Source: Chitinophaga pinensis (GTDB taxonomy: Bacteria > Bacteroidota > Bacteroidia > Chitinophagales > CAMDFR01). Taken from it: a stretch of 42,975 nucleotides of DNA. The notes beneath the pieces were generated by a model. It saw only the letters and a list, made by a program, of their open reading frames with translations, was not told the origin of the DNA and did not search any database. The position numbers were made by a program, and so were the translations under genes. How positions within the stretch are numbered: the stretch's first letter is position 1; each line of letters starts with the position of its first letter. The stretch is from the NCBI GenBank assembly GCA_945897725.1, contig CAMDFR010000023.1, positions 1 to 42,975 of the forward strand, in the 5' to 3' direction. Shown piece after piece: positions 26,810 through 36,302 of the stretch.

Positions 26810-28381
26810 ATGAAGAAGTATTTGGTTTTATTTCTCCTTTGGGTAACATATTCAACTATTCAAGCCCAATCAGTTACTTGGTCAGATAATATCGCGTGTA
26901 TTTTCTACACCAATTGTACTAAGTGTCACAATCCAAATGGGGTAGGACCTTTTTCATTGCTCAACTATAGTGATGCTGTTTCACAATCTGGCTCAATCAA
27001 GGCGTCCACTCAATCGAAGCATATGCCACCATGGCCTGCTAATAAAGATTATAGATCATTTGCTCATGAAAGATTACTTAGTCAAGAAGAGATAGATTTG
27101 ATAGCAAATTGGGTTGATAACGGAACGCCCGAAGGTATACCTTCACATGCGCCAACAATTCCTGTATATTCAAGTAGCGAGGAAATTACAAGTCCAGATA
27201 TTAAAGTGCAAATACCCACCTATACCGTTTCTGGCGTGGGAGATATTTATAGGTGTTTTGTCTTAAATCCTGGCTTATCTGCGGATGCCTTCATTACGGG
27301 GATTGAAATGATACCTGGAAATAGAAGTATCGTTCATCACATTTTATTGTTTGCTGATACTTCTAATATACCAAGTTCGCTTGATGCCGCAGACCCTAAT
27401 CCAGGATACCTTTCTTTTGGTGGAACAGGCAGTAGCACCTCCACATTGATTGGCGGCTGGGTACCCGGCTCTGCTGCCTATTTTTATCCGTCAGGAATGG
27501 GTAGTTATCTGCCTGCTGGTGTGAAACTAATTGCACAGATTCATTATCCACAAGGAAGCGCTGGACAGATAGATTCTAGTCACATCAATCTAAAATTAAC
27601 AAGCTCTTCGTTCACTAGAAATGTTGTGATGGGAGCAGCTTTAAATCATTCGCTGCCTTCTATTCAAGATGGACCTTTGGTGATTCCAGCCAATCAAGTC
27701 AAAACTTTCCACTTCATCTATCGTTCACCAAGCGTAGATGTGACGGTTTTATCAGTTGCGCCTCATATGCATTTGGTTGGGGTAAGTGTAAAAGCATATG
27801 CAGTCGCTCCCAGTGGTGACACTATTCCACTGATAGATATTCCTAAATGGGATTTCCATTGGCAAGGATCCTACCTCTTCCGTAAACCACTTCGTTTACC
27901 TGCAAATAGTACAGTATACGGGATTGCTACATATGACAATACCACTGCAAATCCGAATAATCCCAGTAGTCCTCCTCGACTTGTGACTGCAGGTGAGGCA
28001 ACCACAGATGAGATGATGTTGATCTATTTTGGTGCCTTGGCCTATTTTCCGGGCGATGATAATATAATCATAGACACAACTTTAGTGAAGCAAACTTATA
28101 ATGATTGCCAATACAAGACAGGCGTTTCGATGCTTGTACCATCAGAAATGATTTCCATTTATCCGAATCCGGTCAATGAGCTTTTAACTATTACCTGCGA
28201 TGTGCTTTTTACTAGCGCGAAACTTTATAATTCAATAGGGGAGTTGGTTTGGACCAATGCTAATCCATTAAATTCAACTGAGTTTCAAGTTCAGACTACG
28301 GACTTATTCAATGGGCATTATTTTTTAGTATTGTCAGACGGGAATCAAAGCATCAGTAAAAAAATAGTGATTTTACATTGA
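26810..28381 (+). CDS. T9SS-secreted haem-c and copper type II monooxygenase-like fusion protein
   Basis: The 523-residue protein has a signal peptide (about 1-20), a haem-c site CTKCH (36-40) with Met72 in KHMPPWP as possible axial ligand, and a two-lobed copper domain similar to peptidylglycine hydroxylating monooxygenases. Candidate ligands are all present: His176/His177 (IVHHILLF) and His245 (QIHYP) for the first copper; His319/His321 (APHMHLVG) and a Met at 402-403 (TDEMML) for the second. The last 75 residues are a type A T9SS sorting domain (SIYPNPVNELLTI). It should therefore be exported across the outer membrane and anchored at the surface. The substrate is unknown. It is the last gene of the 23.8-28.4 kb metal-redox group. 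Confidence 0.88.
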   Translation: MKKYLVLFLLWVTYSTIQAQSVTWSDNIACIFYTNCTKCHNPNGVGPFSLLNYSDAVSQSGSIKASTQSKHMPPWPANKDYRSFAHERLLSQEEIDLIANWVDNGTPEGIPSHAPTIPVYSSSEEITSPDIKVQIPTYTVSGVGDIYRCFVLNPGLSADAFITGIEMIPGNRSIVHHILLFADTSNIPSSLDAADPNPGYLSFGGTGSSTSTLIGGWVPGSAAYFYPSGMGSYLPAGVKLIAQIHYPQGSAGQIDSSHINLKLTSSSFTRNVVMGAALNHSLPSIQDGPLVIPANQVKTFHFIYRSPSVDVTVLSVAPHMHLVGVSVKAYAVAPSGDTIPLIDIPKWDFHWQGSYLFRKPLRLPANSTVYGIATYDNTTANPNNPSSPPRLVTAGEATTDEMMLIYFGALAYFPGDDNIIIDTTLVKQTYNDCQYKTGVSMLVPSEMISIYPNPVNELLTITCDVLFTSAKLYNSIGELVWTNANPLNSTEFQVQTTDLFNGHYFLVLSDGNQSISKKIVILH

Positions 28382-28396
28382 TGGATTTGAAAAGAA

Positions 28397-28433
28397 AAAA
28401 CCTTTCACTTTACGGATAAAATGAAAGGTTTTT
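28397..28433. terminator. Bidirectional terminator between two convergent genes
   Basis: AAAACCTTTCA and TGAAAGGTTTT form an 11-base-pair stem, flanked by an A run on one side and a T run on the other. It sits between the haem/copper gene and sucC, which converge, and can serve both. Confidence 0.85.
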
Positions 28434-28455
28434 GACTTTACTAGTTAGGGCCGTC

Positions 28456-29649
28456 TTATAGAGACAATACTTTTTTCACCATTTCAGCTGCTTCTTTAAG
28501 CTCAATCACGGAGTGTACTTTAAGTCCTGATTCTTCTATTATTTTCTTTGCTTCTACAGCATTTGTACCTTGCAATCGAACAATAATAGGAATAGGAATT
28601 TCTCCAATAGAATTATAGGCATCAACTATCCCCTGAGCTACTCTATCACATCTAACAATACCTCCAAATATATTAATCAGAATGGCTTTCACATTTTTAT
28701 CCATTAGAATGATTCTAAAGGCTTTCTCCACTCGCTCTGCATTTGCTGTTCCGCCTACATCTAGGAAGTTAGCAGGCTCACCACCACTTAATTTAATAAT
28801 GTCCATTGTTGCCATAGCCAATCCTGCACCATTTACCATACAGCCAACATTACCATCTAGTTTTACATAATTCAAATCGTAGCTCATTGCCTCTACTTCT
28901 GTAGGATCTTGCTCTAATTTATCTTCAATGGCTGCTAAGTCAGCTTGACGATATGCCGCATTCCCATCAATACTCATCTTGCCATCTACAGCAATAATTT
29001 TGTTATCGCTTGTTTTTAGACAAGGATTTATCTCAATCAAACTTGCATCTACACCTATGTAGGCATTGTAAACAGAAGTTATAAATTTAATAAATTCTTT
29101 AAAGGCGTTTCCACTCAAACCAAGATTGAATGCTATTTTACGACTTTGAAAAGCCTGCAAACCTACAGAAGGATCTATCCATTCTTTTAAAACCAAGTGA
29201 GGAGTGACTTCGGCAACATGTTCAATGTCCATACCTCCTTCAGTTGAATAAATGATTACGTTTTTCTTTGTTTGTCTATCCATCAACATTGACAGATAAT
29301 ATTCTTTTGGCTCGCTCTCACCAGGATAGTATACATCCTCAGCAACTAAAATCTTTCGAACTAATTTCCCTTCCTTGCTTGTTTGTGGTGTAACCAAATG
29401 CATACCTAGAATATCTGTGGCTTTTGCTCTAACTTCATCTAGATTCTTAGCTAGTTTTACACCACCACCTTTGCCTCTGCCACCTGCGTGAATTTGAGCT
29501 TTGATAACATACCACTTTGTACCAGTTTTAGTAGTTAAAGCTTCTGCTGCTTTTACTGCTTCATCAACTGTTTCGGCCACTATACCTTCTTGAATAGCTG
29601 CGCCATATTTTTTGAAAACATCCTTTGCCTGATATTCATGTAAATTCAT
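28456..29649 (-). CDS. sucC: Succinyl-CoA synthetase, beta subunit
   Basis: The 397-residue subunit binds nucleotide and catalyses succinyl-CoA to succinate conversion in the citric acid cycle, together with the alpha subunit SucD (not in the window). It opens [16 protein letters not shown], the family N-terminus. The ATP-grasp part includes [20 protein letters not shown] (about 50-69) and metal residues in EINPC and [12 protein letters not shown]. The C-terminal ligase half has [15 protein letters not shown] and [18 protein letters not shown]. Length is normal (E. coli 388). A TAAATTTG box at 29679-29686 on the minus strand lies 30 bases before the ATG. Confidence 0.97.
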   Translation of the reverse strand: MNLHEYQAKDVFKKYGAAIQEGIVAETVDEAVKAAEALTTKTGTKWYVIKAQIHAGGRGKGGGVKLAKNLDEVRAKATDILGMHLVTPQTSKEGKLVRKILVAEDVYYPGESEPKEYYLSMLMDRQTKKNVIIYSTEGGMDIEHVAEVTPHLVLKEWIDPSVGLQAFQSRKIAFNLGLSGNAFKEFIKFITSVYNAYIGVDASLIEINPCLKTSDNKIIAVDGKMSIDGNAAYRQADLAAIEDKLEQDPTEVEAMSYDLNYVKLDGNVGCMVNGAGLAMATMDIIKLSGGEPANFLDVGGTANAERVEKAFRIILMDKNVKAILINIFGGIVRCDRVAQGIVDAYNSIGEIPIPIIVRLQGTNAVEAKKIIEESGLKVHSVIELKEAAEMVKKVLSL

Positions 29650-29759
29650 AAATTGTCTATTTTTAGATTTTGTAAGTGCAAATTTAAGCTTATTCGAACA
29701 ATAAATGGTTTTCTCTCAAAAAAAATATATTAGTTTGCACGTTATTAAATAACATTCAC

Positions 29760-30422
29760 ATGCTAGAAGCAAAGAATATATATAAATCCTATGGCGATTT
29801 AAAAGTTTTGAATGGTGTCTCCCTTCAAATCAAGAAGTCGGAAATAGTATCTATAGTCGGTTCATCAGGGGCAGGAAAGAGCACCTTATTACATATTTTA
29901 GGAACATTAGACAAGGCAGACAAAGGTGAGCTTTTTATTAATGATCAGCCAGTTTATGCAATGAAAGGCAAGTCACTCGATGCCTTTAGAAATCAAGAAA
30001 TAGGTTTTATTTTTCAGTTCCATCATTTACTACCGGAATTTACGGCACTAGAAAATGTTTGTATTCCAGCATTTATCAAGGGCGCTAAAGAAGCAAAAGC
30101 AAAAGAGGAGGCAAGTAAAATATTGGATTTACTTGGTTTATCGCAAAGGCTCGGTCATAAACCATCTCAATTGAGCGGTGGAGAACAACAAAGAGTTGCT
30201 GTGGCAAGAGCACTGATCAATCATCCTGCCGTTATTTTTGCTGACGAGCCTTCAGGGAATCTCGATTCGGAGAAAGCAAAAGAATTACATGATTTGTTTT
30301 TTATGCTTCGCAAAGAGTTAAAACAAACCTTTGTAATCGTGACTCATAATATCGAACTCGCAGACATGGCAGATCGGAAATTATTGATGAAAGATGGTAA
30401 TTTCGTAGACAAGGTTCATTAA
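29760..30422 (+). CDS. lolD: LolD-like ABC transporter ATPase
   Basis: The 220-residue ATPase has Walker [10 protein letters not shown] (34-42), the signature LSGGEQQ (138-144), Walker B VIFADEP (158-164) and the switch His196 in [21 protein letters not shown] is the segment typical of LolD, which powers lipoprotein release from the inner membrane with LolC/E. The permease genes are not next to it, so LolD versus a general FtsE/MacB-like export ATPase rests on sequence style. It is followed after 20 bases by recQ on the same strand, so the two are likely co-transcribed. Confidence 0.87.
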   Translation: MLEAKNIYKSYGDLKVLNGVSLQIKKSEIVSIVGSSGAGKSTLLHILGTLDKADKGELFINDQPVYAMKGKSLDAFRNQEIGFIFQFHHLLPEFTALENVCIPAFIKGAKEAKAKEEASKILDLLGLSQRLGHKPSQLSGGEQQRVAVARALINHPAVIFADEPSGNLDSEKAKELHDLFFMLRKELKQTFVIVTHNIELADMADRKLLMKDGNFVDKVH

Positions 30423-30442
30423 ATAACAACAACAAACGCTGA

Positions 30443-32350
30443 ATGTCCATCCACGAAATTTTAAAAAAATATTGGGGTTACGATCAATTTCGTGAACTAC
30501 AGCAAGATATCATTGAGTCTGTCATGATGGGAAATGATACGCTTGCCTTGTTGCCAACTGGTGGTGGAAAATCCATCTGCTTTCAGGTTCCTGCCATGGC
30601 AAAAGAAGGAGTATGCATAGTCGTCTCACCGTTGATTGCCCTAATGAAAGATCAGGTAGAAAATCTAAAGTCGAGAAACATCACTGCTGCTACTATCCAT
30701 TCGGCGATGACTAAGCGAGAAATTGATATTACACTTGAAAATGCGGCAAATGGCCAATACAAATTCCTTTATGTTTCGCCAGAAAGATTAAATACAGCAA
30801 TTTTTATTGAAAGAGCGAAAAGAATGAGCGTGAATTTGATCGCCGTTGATGAAGCGCACTGTATTTCGCAATGGGGCTATGATTTTAGACCTGCCTACTT
30901 GCGAATAATCGATCTCAGGACTGTTTTACCCAATATACCCATTATCGCGCTCACTGCCACTGCTACAATGGATGTAGTGGAGGATATGCAAGATAAATTA
31001 CTCTTTGTAAGAAAAAATGTCTTCACTAAAAGTTTTAGAAGAGACAATTTGAGCTATGTGGTGATTGAAACTGAGGCAAAGCAATCTAAACTTTTGGATA
31101 TTCTGAGAAAGGTACCAGGAACTTCGGTGGTGTATGTTCGAAGTAGAAAGAGAACAAAAGAAATAGCCCTTTTTCTTCAACAAAACGGTATAAATGCCGA
31201 TTTTTATCATGCTGGCCTAGATCCTTTAGTGCGAGACCAGAAGCAAGCAGCATGGACATCTGGATCTTGCCGAGCAATGGTTTGTACCAATGCTTTTGGA
31301 ATGGGTATCGATAAACCAGATGTAAGGACGGTGATACATATGGATATACCAGAAAACATTGAATCTTACTATCAAGAGGCCGGAAGAGCAGGAAGAGACG
31401 GTAAAAAGGCATATGCAGTTTTGCTATGTCATCAGCTAGATAGGGTCGAGAATCAAAGACGACTCAATGAATCGCTCCCTACTCTTTCTGATATTAAAGA
31501 AATGTACGAGAGATTGTTTAGCTTTTTTCAAATTGGCGTAGGAGCAGGGGCAGGTCAAACGGAAGATTTTATGCTAGATGAATTTTGTAATAGAACTGGT
31601 TATGCAGCCTCAAAAGCGTACAATATTCTCAAGATATTCGAACACGAGGAACTAGTTTCGTTTACAGATGCCATCTATAATGCTTCCAAAATTAGAATCC
31701 TGTGTAGCTCTGAAGAGCTTTATAAGCTGCAAGTTAGTTTTTCAAATTACGACCCGTTAATTAAAACTATATTAAGGACTTATGAAGGAATGTTTGATGA
31801 TTACTCGAAGATTAAAGAGTCCTTCTTAGCATCAAAATTGAAAACGAATGTAGGAGAAATAAAAAAAGCACTCGTCATTTTGACTCAACATGGCTATATC
31901 GATTATATTCCTGAGAATGCAAGCCCAAAACTCTTTTTTATCAAAAGTAGATACGCCGCTAATAATCTTTTGTTAGATGTGAAGTCCATCGAAAATAGAC
32001 GAAAAAATAAGCTGCGTCAATTGGCAGATATTCTATATTATTCTTTTACCAAGCATATTTGTCGATCAGTGATACTGACAAAATATTTTGGCGAATCAAA
32101 TCCTAGTGAATGTCTCGTTTGTGATGTTTGCCTGCAAAAAAAGAAATTGGGCTTAATGGGAGAGGAGTATGAAAAAATAAGCAATGACATTATTCGTGAA
32201 TTAGGCCTAAAAAAACAAAGCATTCAGCAACTAGCTGCGCTCATGATTCAATATCAAGAGAGCAAGTTATTAGAAACCGTTCAATGGTTGATGGAATGCA
32301 ATAAAATAGAACGAAATGATAAGGGGCAATTGCAAATTACAGAAAGCTAA
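30443..32350 (+). CDS. recQ: ATP-dependent DNA helicase of the RecQ family
   Basis: The 635-residue helicase unwinds DNA 3' to 5' in repair and recombination. Motif I is TGGGKS (39-44), motif II is DEAH (136-139) in DEAHCISQWGYDFRP, and motif VI is QEAGRAGRDG. A zinc-binding region follows (CRSVILTKYFG... then ECLVCDVC, about 535-560), and a short winged-helix part. There is no recognisable HRDC domain, so this is the shorter RecQ form. Bacteroidota often carry both a long and a short RecQ. It is probably co-transcribed with the LolD-like gene, an unrelated function. Confidence 0.94.
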   Translation: MSIHEILKKYWGYDQFRELQQDIIESVMMGNDTLALLPTGGGKSICFQVPAMAKEGVCIVVSPLIALMKDQVENLKSRNITAATIHSAMTKREIDITLENAANGQYKFLYVSPERLNTAIFIERAKRMSVNLIAVDEAHCISQWGYDFRPAYLRIIDLRTVLPNIPIIALTATATMDVVEDMQDKLLFVRKNVFTKSFRRDNLSYVVIETEAKQSKLLDILRKVPGTSVVYVRSRKRTKEIALFLQQNGINADFYHAGLDPLVRDQKQAAWTSGSCRAMVCTNAFGMGIDKPDVRTVIHMDIPENIESYYQEAGRAGRDGKKAYAVLLCHQLDRVENQRRLNESLPTLSDIKEMYERLFSFFQIGVGAGAGQTEDFMLDEFCNRTGYAASKAYNILKIFEHEELVSFTDAIYNASKIRILCSSEELYKLQVSFSNYDPLIKTILRTYEGMFDDYSKIKESFLASKLKTNVGEIKKALVILTQHGYIDYIPENASPKLFFIKSRYAANNLLLDVKSIENRRKNKLRQLADILYYSFTKHICRSVILTKYFGESNPSECLVCDVCLQKKKLGLMGEEYEKISNDIIRELGLKKQSIQQLAALMIQYQESKLLETVQWLMECNKIERNDKGQLQITES

Positions 32351-32361
32351 ATATCAATTCA

Positions 32362-33192
32362 TTAGGCACCTTTTGTCAGTTTAAGAATCAAAATCATAAA
32401 AAGAAACAGAATCAGAAACAGCGAGAACATTGACATAAAAATAACTCCAATAATACGCCAAGCAACCGTTCTGATGCCTACCTTATACATCTGCCTCGCC
32501 CCGTAAATCGAAGAAATGATAAGAATGGCGAAATTGAAAGTACTGGCAATGCTGGCCACATTGATCCATTTAAGCAGAATAAAAGGTAATAATAAGAGCG
32601 AAAAAACAACTGTAATAATATTGGCAAAAGTGAGCCCATACATGGCTATCACAATATGTTCTGCCAAATTGTAAGAGGCTTTTCTAAACATTAAGCGCAT
32701 GAAAATTGCAATCGGTATAACGCATATAATGTTGGTGATGACGGCCTTTCCAAAAAATAAATTAAAAATGGATGCCGCTTTTGGTGGTAAATCATTCTCG
32801 TTAATTCCAATAAAGTCTTTGATAAAGGAAGTTTCAAGCATCAATTCCAAGCTGTCGGCTTTACCACCTAAAAAAACAAGCAATGTATGAATGAGCCAGG
32901 TCACAATTCCTAGACTAATCATATAACTTAATGGATTGGCATATTTCTTACGATTTCCATTAATATAGGCCCTAGATACTATTCCGGGATGTCTTAGTTG
33001 AACCAGAAATGTCTGCCAATAGATTGACTCCAGCAAAAACAATCGTTTTGAAAAGTCTGAAACTAACAGTATAATATCTAAACGCGGCAATTTAAGCTCG
33101 TTTCCGCAGTCAGGACAAAAGTTTGCAGCTGACTTTTCTTTACAATTGGGACAAACCGCTAATTCAACTGGTTGCTCAGAATTTGAATCCAT
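32362..33192 (-). CDS. DUF3667 zinc-ribbon membrane protein
   Basis: The 276-residue protein has an N-terminal zinc ribbon CPNCKEKSAANFCPDCG (about 14-30), then the family's LRHPGIVSRAYINGNRKKY element with ANPLSYMISLG (about 66-96), then about four to five membrane helices. This matches DUF3667, a Bacteroidota family of unknown function in which a cytoplasmic zinc ribbon is joined to a membrane domain. All four ribbon cysteines are kept. It lies 14 bases after the desaturase stop codon in the same direction, so co-transcription is likely. A link to membrane lipids is only suggested by that neighbour. Confidence 0.85.
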   Translation of the reverse strand: MDSNSEQPVELAVCPNCKEKSAANFCPDCGNELKLPRLDIILLVSDFSKRLFLLESIYWQTFLVQLRHPGIVSRAYINGNRKKYANPLSYMISLGIVTWLIHTLLVFLGGKADSLELMLETSFIKDFIGINENDLPPKAASIFNLFFGKAVITNIICVIPIAIFMRLMFRKASYNLAEHIVIAMYGLTFANIITVVFSLLLLPFILLKWINVASIASTFNFAILIISSIYGARQMYKVGIRTVAWRIIGVIFMSMFSLFLILFLFMILILKLTKGA

Positions 33193-33206
33193 GGATGGCT
33201 TAGGAT

Positions 33207-33986
33207 CTATTTATTGCTGCCAATATTCATGGGTCTAAGTCTAACAATGTGTAACCAATGGAAAAGCTTTATGATTGGATATAAAGGGTCTAATTCAAAC
33301 CATTTTTGAGCAAAATTAGCGCTATAAGGTTTTCTATGATGATTATTATGTAAGCCTTCACCCCACATTAATACATCCCAATTCATGATATTTGTTGAGG
33401 TATTGCGCATGCGATAGTTTGAATATCCAACTTTATGAGCAAACCAGTTGATAATCGCACCATGAAATGGCCCCATAAAAAAGTGAATGGGTAATAGGAC
33501 AAACATCCACCATTTAGCAAATAGAATATAAAATACCACATAAATGGCACCCCAAAAAATCCTAGAAACATAGGTATCTCCAAAGTTATCTAGTGTATCC
33601 CAGCTTGGGATATCTTTATAATAATGCTCATCAATGTCATGTCGTCTATCTTTATTGATGTCATAGTAAATGTCCTTCGTCCTCATCATCATCGCCCAAA
33701 TACTCTTTTGATAAGAAGGTGAATGTGGATCTTCAGGGGTATCAGTATGAGAATGGTGCAATCGATGCATCACTGTATATCCTTTGATATTTAAATACGA
33801 AGATCCTTGAAATACATATCCTAAAAAGAAAAAAACACGTTCCCAAAACTTATTCATTGTAAACTGGCGATGCGCTGAATAACGATGATAGAAAAAGGAT
33901 TGGAAGAATAATGAAAGATACCAATGTCCGAAAAAGAACAAAAGAATGATGCCAAGTGATTGTCCGGTGCTTAGATTGAATAACAT
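33207..33986 (-). CDS. Membrane fatty acid desaturase, acyl-CoA/acyl-lipid type
   Basis: The 259-residue enzyme has the three histidine boxes of di-iron desaturases: HRYSAH (about 34-39), HRLHHSH (about 74-80) and HNNHH (about 213-217). Hydrophobic stretches between them fit four membrane helices. It should introduce a double bond into acyl chains and so adjust membrane fluidity. I chose the ATG at 33986 because a TTG further out (34007) overlaps a TATTTTTG promoter-like box. Box spacing and the GxGxHNNHH form are as in stearoyl-CoA desaturase-like bacterial enzymes. Co-transcribed with the DUF3667 gene downstream. Confidence 0.93.
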   Translation of the reverse strand: MLFNLSTGQSLGIILLFFFGHWYLSLFFQSFFYHRYSAHRQFTMNKFWERVFFFLGYVFQGSSYLNIKGYTVMHRLHHSHTDTPEDPHSPSYQKSIWAMMMRTKDIYYDINKDRRHDIDEHYYKDIPSWDTLDNFGDTYVSRIFWGAIYVVFYILFAKWWMFVLLPIHFFMGPFHGAIINWFAHKVGYSNYRMRNTSTNIMNWDVLMWGEGLHNNHHRKPYSANFAQKWFELDPLYPIIKLFHWLHIVRLRPMNIGSNK

Positions 33987-34004
33987 TTTTTCTATTTTAG
34001 AATA

Positions 34005-34012
34005 CAAAAATA
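34005..34012 (-). promoter_or_regulatory. Candidate -7 box of the desaturase promoter
   Basis: The minus strand reads TATTTTTG, matching TANNTTTG, 18 bases before the ATG chosen for the desaturase. No clear -33 TTTG at the right distance was found. Confidence 0.4.
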
Positions 34013-34092
34013 CAAACTATATGAATATAATTACTGAATTAACTAACAAGCCTTTGTTAAGTATTGTTCTGCGAATTGTAAATTATAAAGCG

Positions 34093-34117
34093 GCTAGATT
34101 TGGAAATCAAATCTAGC
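34093..34117. repeat. Orphan 10-bp perfect hairpin
   Basis: GCTAGATTTG, loop GAAAT, CAAATCTAGC. The stem is perfect but no T run follows on either strand, so it is not a standard terminator. It lies in the 400-base gap between divergent genes and could be an operator or an attenuating structure. Confidence 0.4.
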
Positions 34118-34302
34118 TAGAAGTTGATGATCCTTTTTATGAATACGAATAGCTCAATGAATTTCAAAGCAATCAAAACTAAAATACTAGGAGTGAGGCT
34201 ACTAAAAATCTGTTAAGCTTTGCACTTTTAATTTGTATTGTTAAATGATTACTATTGTAGTATTAAGAATTGTGCTTAAATCTAATACTATCAATCAATT
34301 CA

Positions 34303-34332
34303 TTGTGTTTACCTTTAAAAAATATATCTTTG
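34303..34332 (+). promoter_or_regulatory. Promoter of the beta-lactamase-like gene
   Basis: TTG (34303-34305) and TATCTTTG (34325-34332) are 19 bases apart, as in the Bacteroidota consensus. The leader would be about 75 bases. It contains GGCAG-T-CGAA (34359-34368) pairing with TTCGCTGCC (34386-34394), a nine-pair stem with one bulge. Confidence 0.65.
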
Positions 34333-34414
34333 TATACTGTAAACAGGACCTTGTTCTAGGCAGTCGAATCTTTCAATCTATGGTGTTCGCTGCCAAATAA
34401 AACATGTTTTCATT

Positions 34415-35536
34415 ATGTCCTCATTCCAAAGTCCACCAAGCTTACGCAATAAGAAGCCACCCATTCAGGTCAAAACGAGCGCCGACAAGCAATCTTTTTT
34501 GAGCAAATCTGTTCCTATGTATCTTTTTTTGTTCACTTTAATCGCTTTTTTGACTTCCTCATTTCTCTATTTTCGGCATATGACAAAAAGTGATTCGGTG
34601 GATGTTATAACTGATTTATCTGAAGTGCATGATCCAAAGGTGAAGGTTGTGCGGGAAAAGGGTCAGAATTTAACAAATGCACTCTTGTTTGTTGAAATTG
34701 AAAGCGAACAAACTTTGGATCCATTAAAATTGAAACTCAGTAACTATATCGCGCAAAAAAGGCAGGAAAACGCCACTCGCTCAGTGTCCGTTTATGTAAA
34801 GGATCTCAATGCCAGTATGTATTTGGCTATAAATTCGGATTCACTCTACGATCCAGCAAGCTTACTCAAGGTGCCAATGCTGATTCTCTATTTAAAGCAA
34901 GTAGAGAAGAATCCAAATCTATTGAGTAAAAGCTTTGTGTTTAAAAAAAATCCCCAAAATAAAACTGTAGAGACGATAACTGATAAAACACTGATCGATG
35001 GTAAAAGCTATTCGGTGGAGCAGCTCTTATATTATATGATTGTGTATTCAGATAATGAGGCCTTTTGGATATTGTGTGACAACATGGATGAAAATATCAT
35101 CACCGAGTTTGATAAAAAATTGAGTATCCCAAGCAATATTGACATTACACACTTTGCGAGGACCGATAAACATTATATCACAAATGTAAACTCTGTAGCA
35201 CATTATTTCAATGTATTGTATAATGCCTCTTATATTGATAACAATATGTCGAATTATGCTCTGAATCTACTCTGTAAAACGACTTTTAGAGCTGGTATAC
35301 TTCAAGGAATTCCACCAAAGGTTATTGTAGCACATAAGTTTGGGGAAAGAACGCTTTCTTATCAGATCGAAGGCCGAGTCGAGAATCTACAATCTGAATT
35401 TCACGAATTTGGAATTGTTTACTTAAAGAATAAGCCATACATTATTGGTGTAATGACAAGAGGACAAGATTCAGAAAAACTACAAAATGTGGTAGCCGAT
35501 ATTTCTAAAATTGTTTATGACGAATTCAGTCATTAG
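34415..35536 (+). CDS. Serine beta-lactamase-like (class A fold) hydrolase, membrane-anchored
   Basis: The 373-residue protein has a cytoplasmic Pro/Lys-rich start, one membrane segment (about 34-54, MYLFLFTLIAFLTSSFLYF) and an extracytoplasmic domain. Active-site motifs of the penicillin-binding fold are visible: SLLK (149-152), SDN (212-214) and KFG (308-310, where class A enzymes have KTG/KSG). I do not see the Omega-loop Glu166 motif, so true antibiotic hydrolysis is doubtful; a cell-wall peptidase or related function is as likely. A good promoter and a hairpin-bearing leader lie upstream. It is a single-gene unit. Confidence 0.82.
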   Translation: MSSFQSPPSLRNKKPPIQVKTSADKQSFLSKSVPMYLFLFTLIAFLTSSFLYFRHMTKSDSVDVITDLSEVHDPKVKVVREKGQNLTNALLFVEIESEQTLDPLKLKLSNYIAQKRQENATRSVSVYVKDLNASMYLAINSDSLYDPASLLKVPMLILYLKQVEKNPNLLSKSFVFKKNPQNKTVETITDKTLIDGKSYSVEQLLYYMIVYSDNEAFWILCDNMDENIITEFDKKLSIPSNIDITHFARTDKHYITNVNSVAHYFNVLYNASYIDNNMSNYALNLLCKTTFRAGILQGIPPKVIVAHKFGERTLSYQIEGRVENLQSEFHEFGIVYLKNKPYIIGVMTRGQDSEKLQNVVADISKIVYDEFSH

Positions 35537-36302
35537 ATTTTTCTGTGCACTTTTGAATGCAGATTAAAATCCCAATAACCCACAAGTAGATCTTATTAAA
35601 GAGATATGACTTAAGGAATACTTATTAGCAATCAGTTAGTTACGAAATCCATGATCTACTTTTGTCTTATAATTAATATTATGTTAAGTAGTGTTTTGCC
35701 ACCTGCATCTCAATCTTCTTTTCTTCTTTAGAATCCTGGCACATTATAGAATCATAGCTTAGCGCTTTTTGGAATCATTCCCCTATTCCTAGAGCCGTCA
35801 AACAATCAGTTTGCTTTCATGATATGCTTAACAAAACAATCTGTTTGAAATTTGTTCCTGACTGAATCAAGGTATTTTCTTCAATAAGTTCAACATAAAA
35901 TTTTTACCTAGACTGGATCTATTCACTTTTTTCTACAGACTCAACATAAAATATTGTTTTTCAGTTATATAATTTGTTTTATTGTAATAATAACTTGAAC
36001 TAATATTATTTCACTTTGAGTTTTTTTTATAACTAAAAAAAATAGTCAATTTTAATTCTAATTAAACCTATGTACTGTTGATAAATACTGGATAAATAAA
36101 TTGTTTTTCTTAAAAATACAGTTTTAAAAGGGTATACTATTTTACTATAGTATTGTATATCAATTATTAAGCACTAATAAAAAGCGTAATATTGCTAAAC
36201 ATAATATACTTGGTTTTGTTAATTGTTTTTCCTTGATTGATACTAGCCAAAAAGGTATTTTTGCCCTCCTATTGAAAAGAAAATAGCCACTATAGATAAT
36301 AT
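35537..36302. other. 766-base gene-free AT-rich region upstream of smc
   Basis: I see no convincing reading frame on either strand and no RNA gene I can name. The region is very AT-rich. A short block repeats once: GTTCAACATAAAATTTTT (about 35889-35906) and ACTCAACATAAAATATTG (about 35939-35956). The only clear functional element is the smc promoter at its end. Confidence 0.6.
36233..36263 (+). promoter_or_regulatory. Promoter of smc
   Basis: TTG (36233-36235) and TATTTTTG (36256-36263) are 20 bases apart, matching the Bacteroidota consensus. The leader would be about 30 bases. Confidence 0.65.

Noticed and set aside
34093..34117. Hairpin as a rho-independent terminator
   Set aside because: No T run follows on either strand, and no gene ends nearby in a matching direction.
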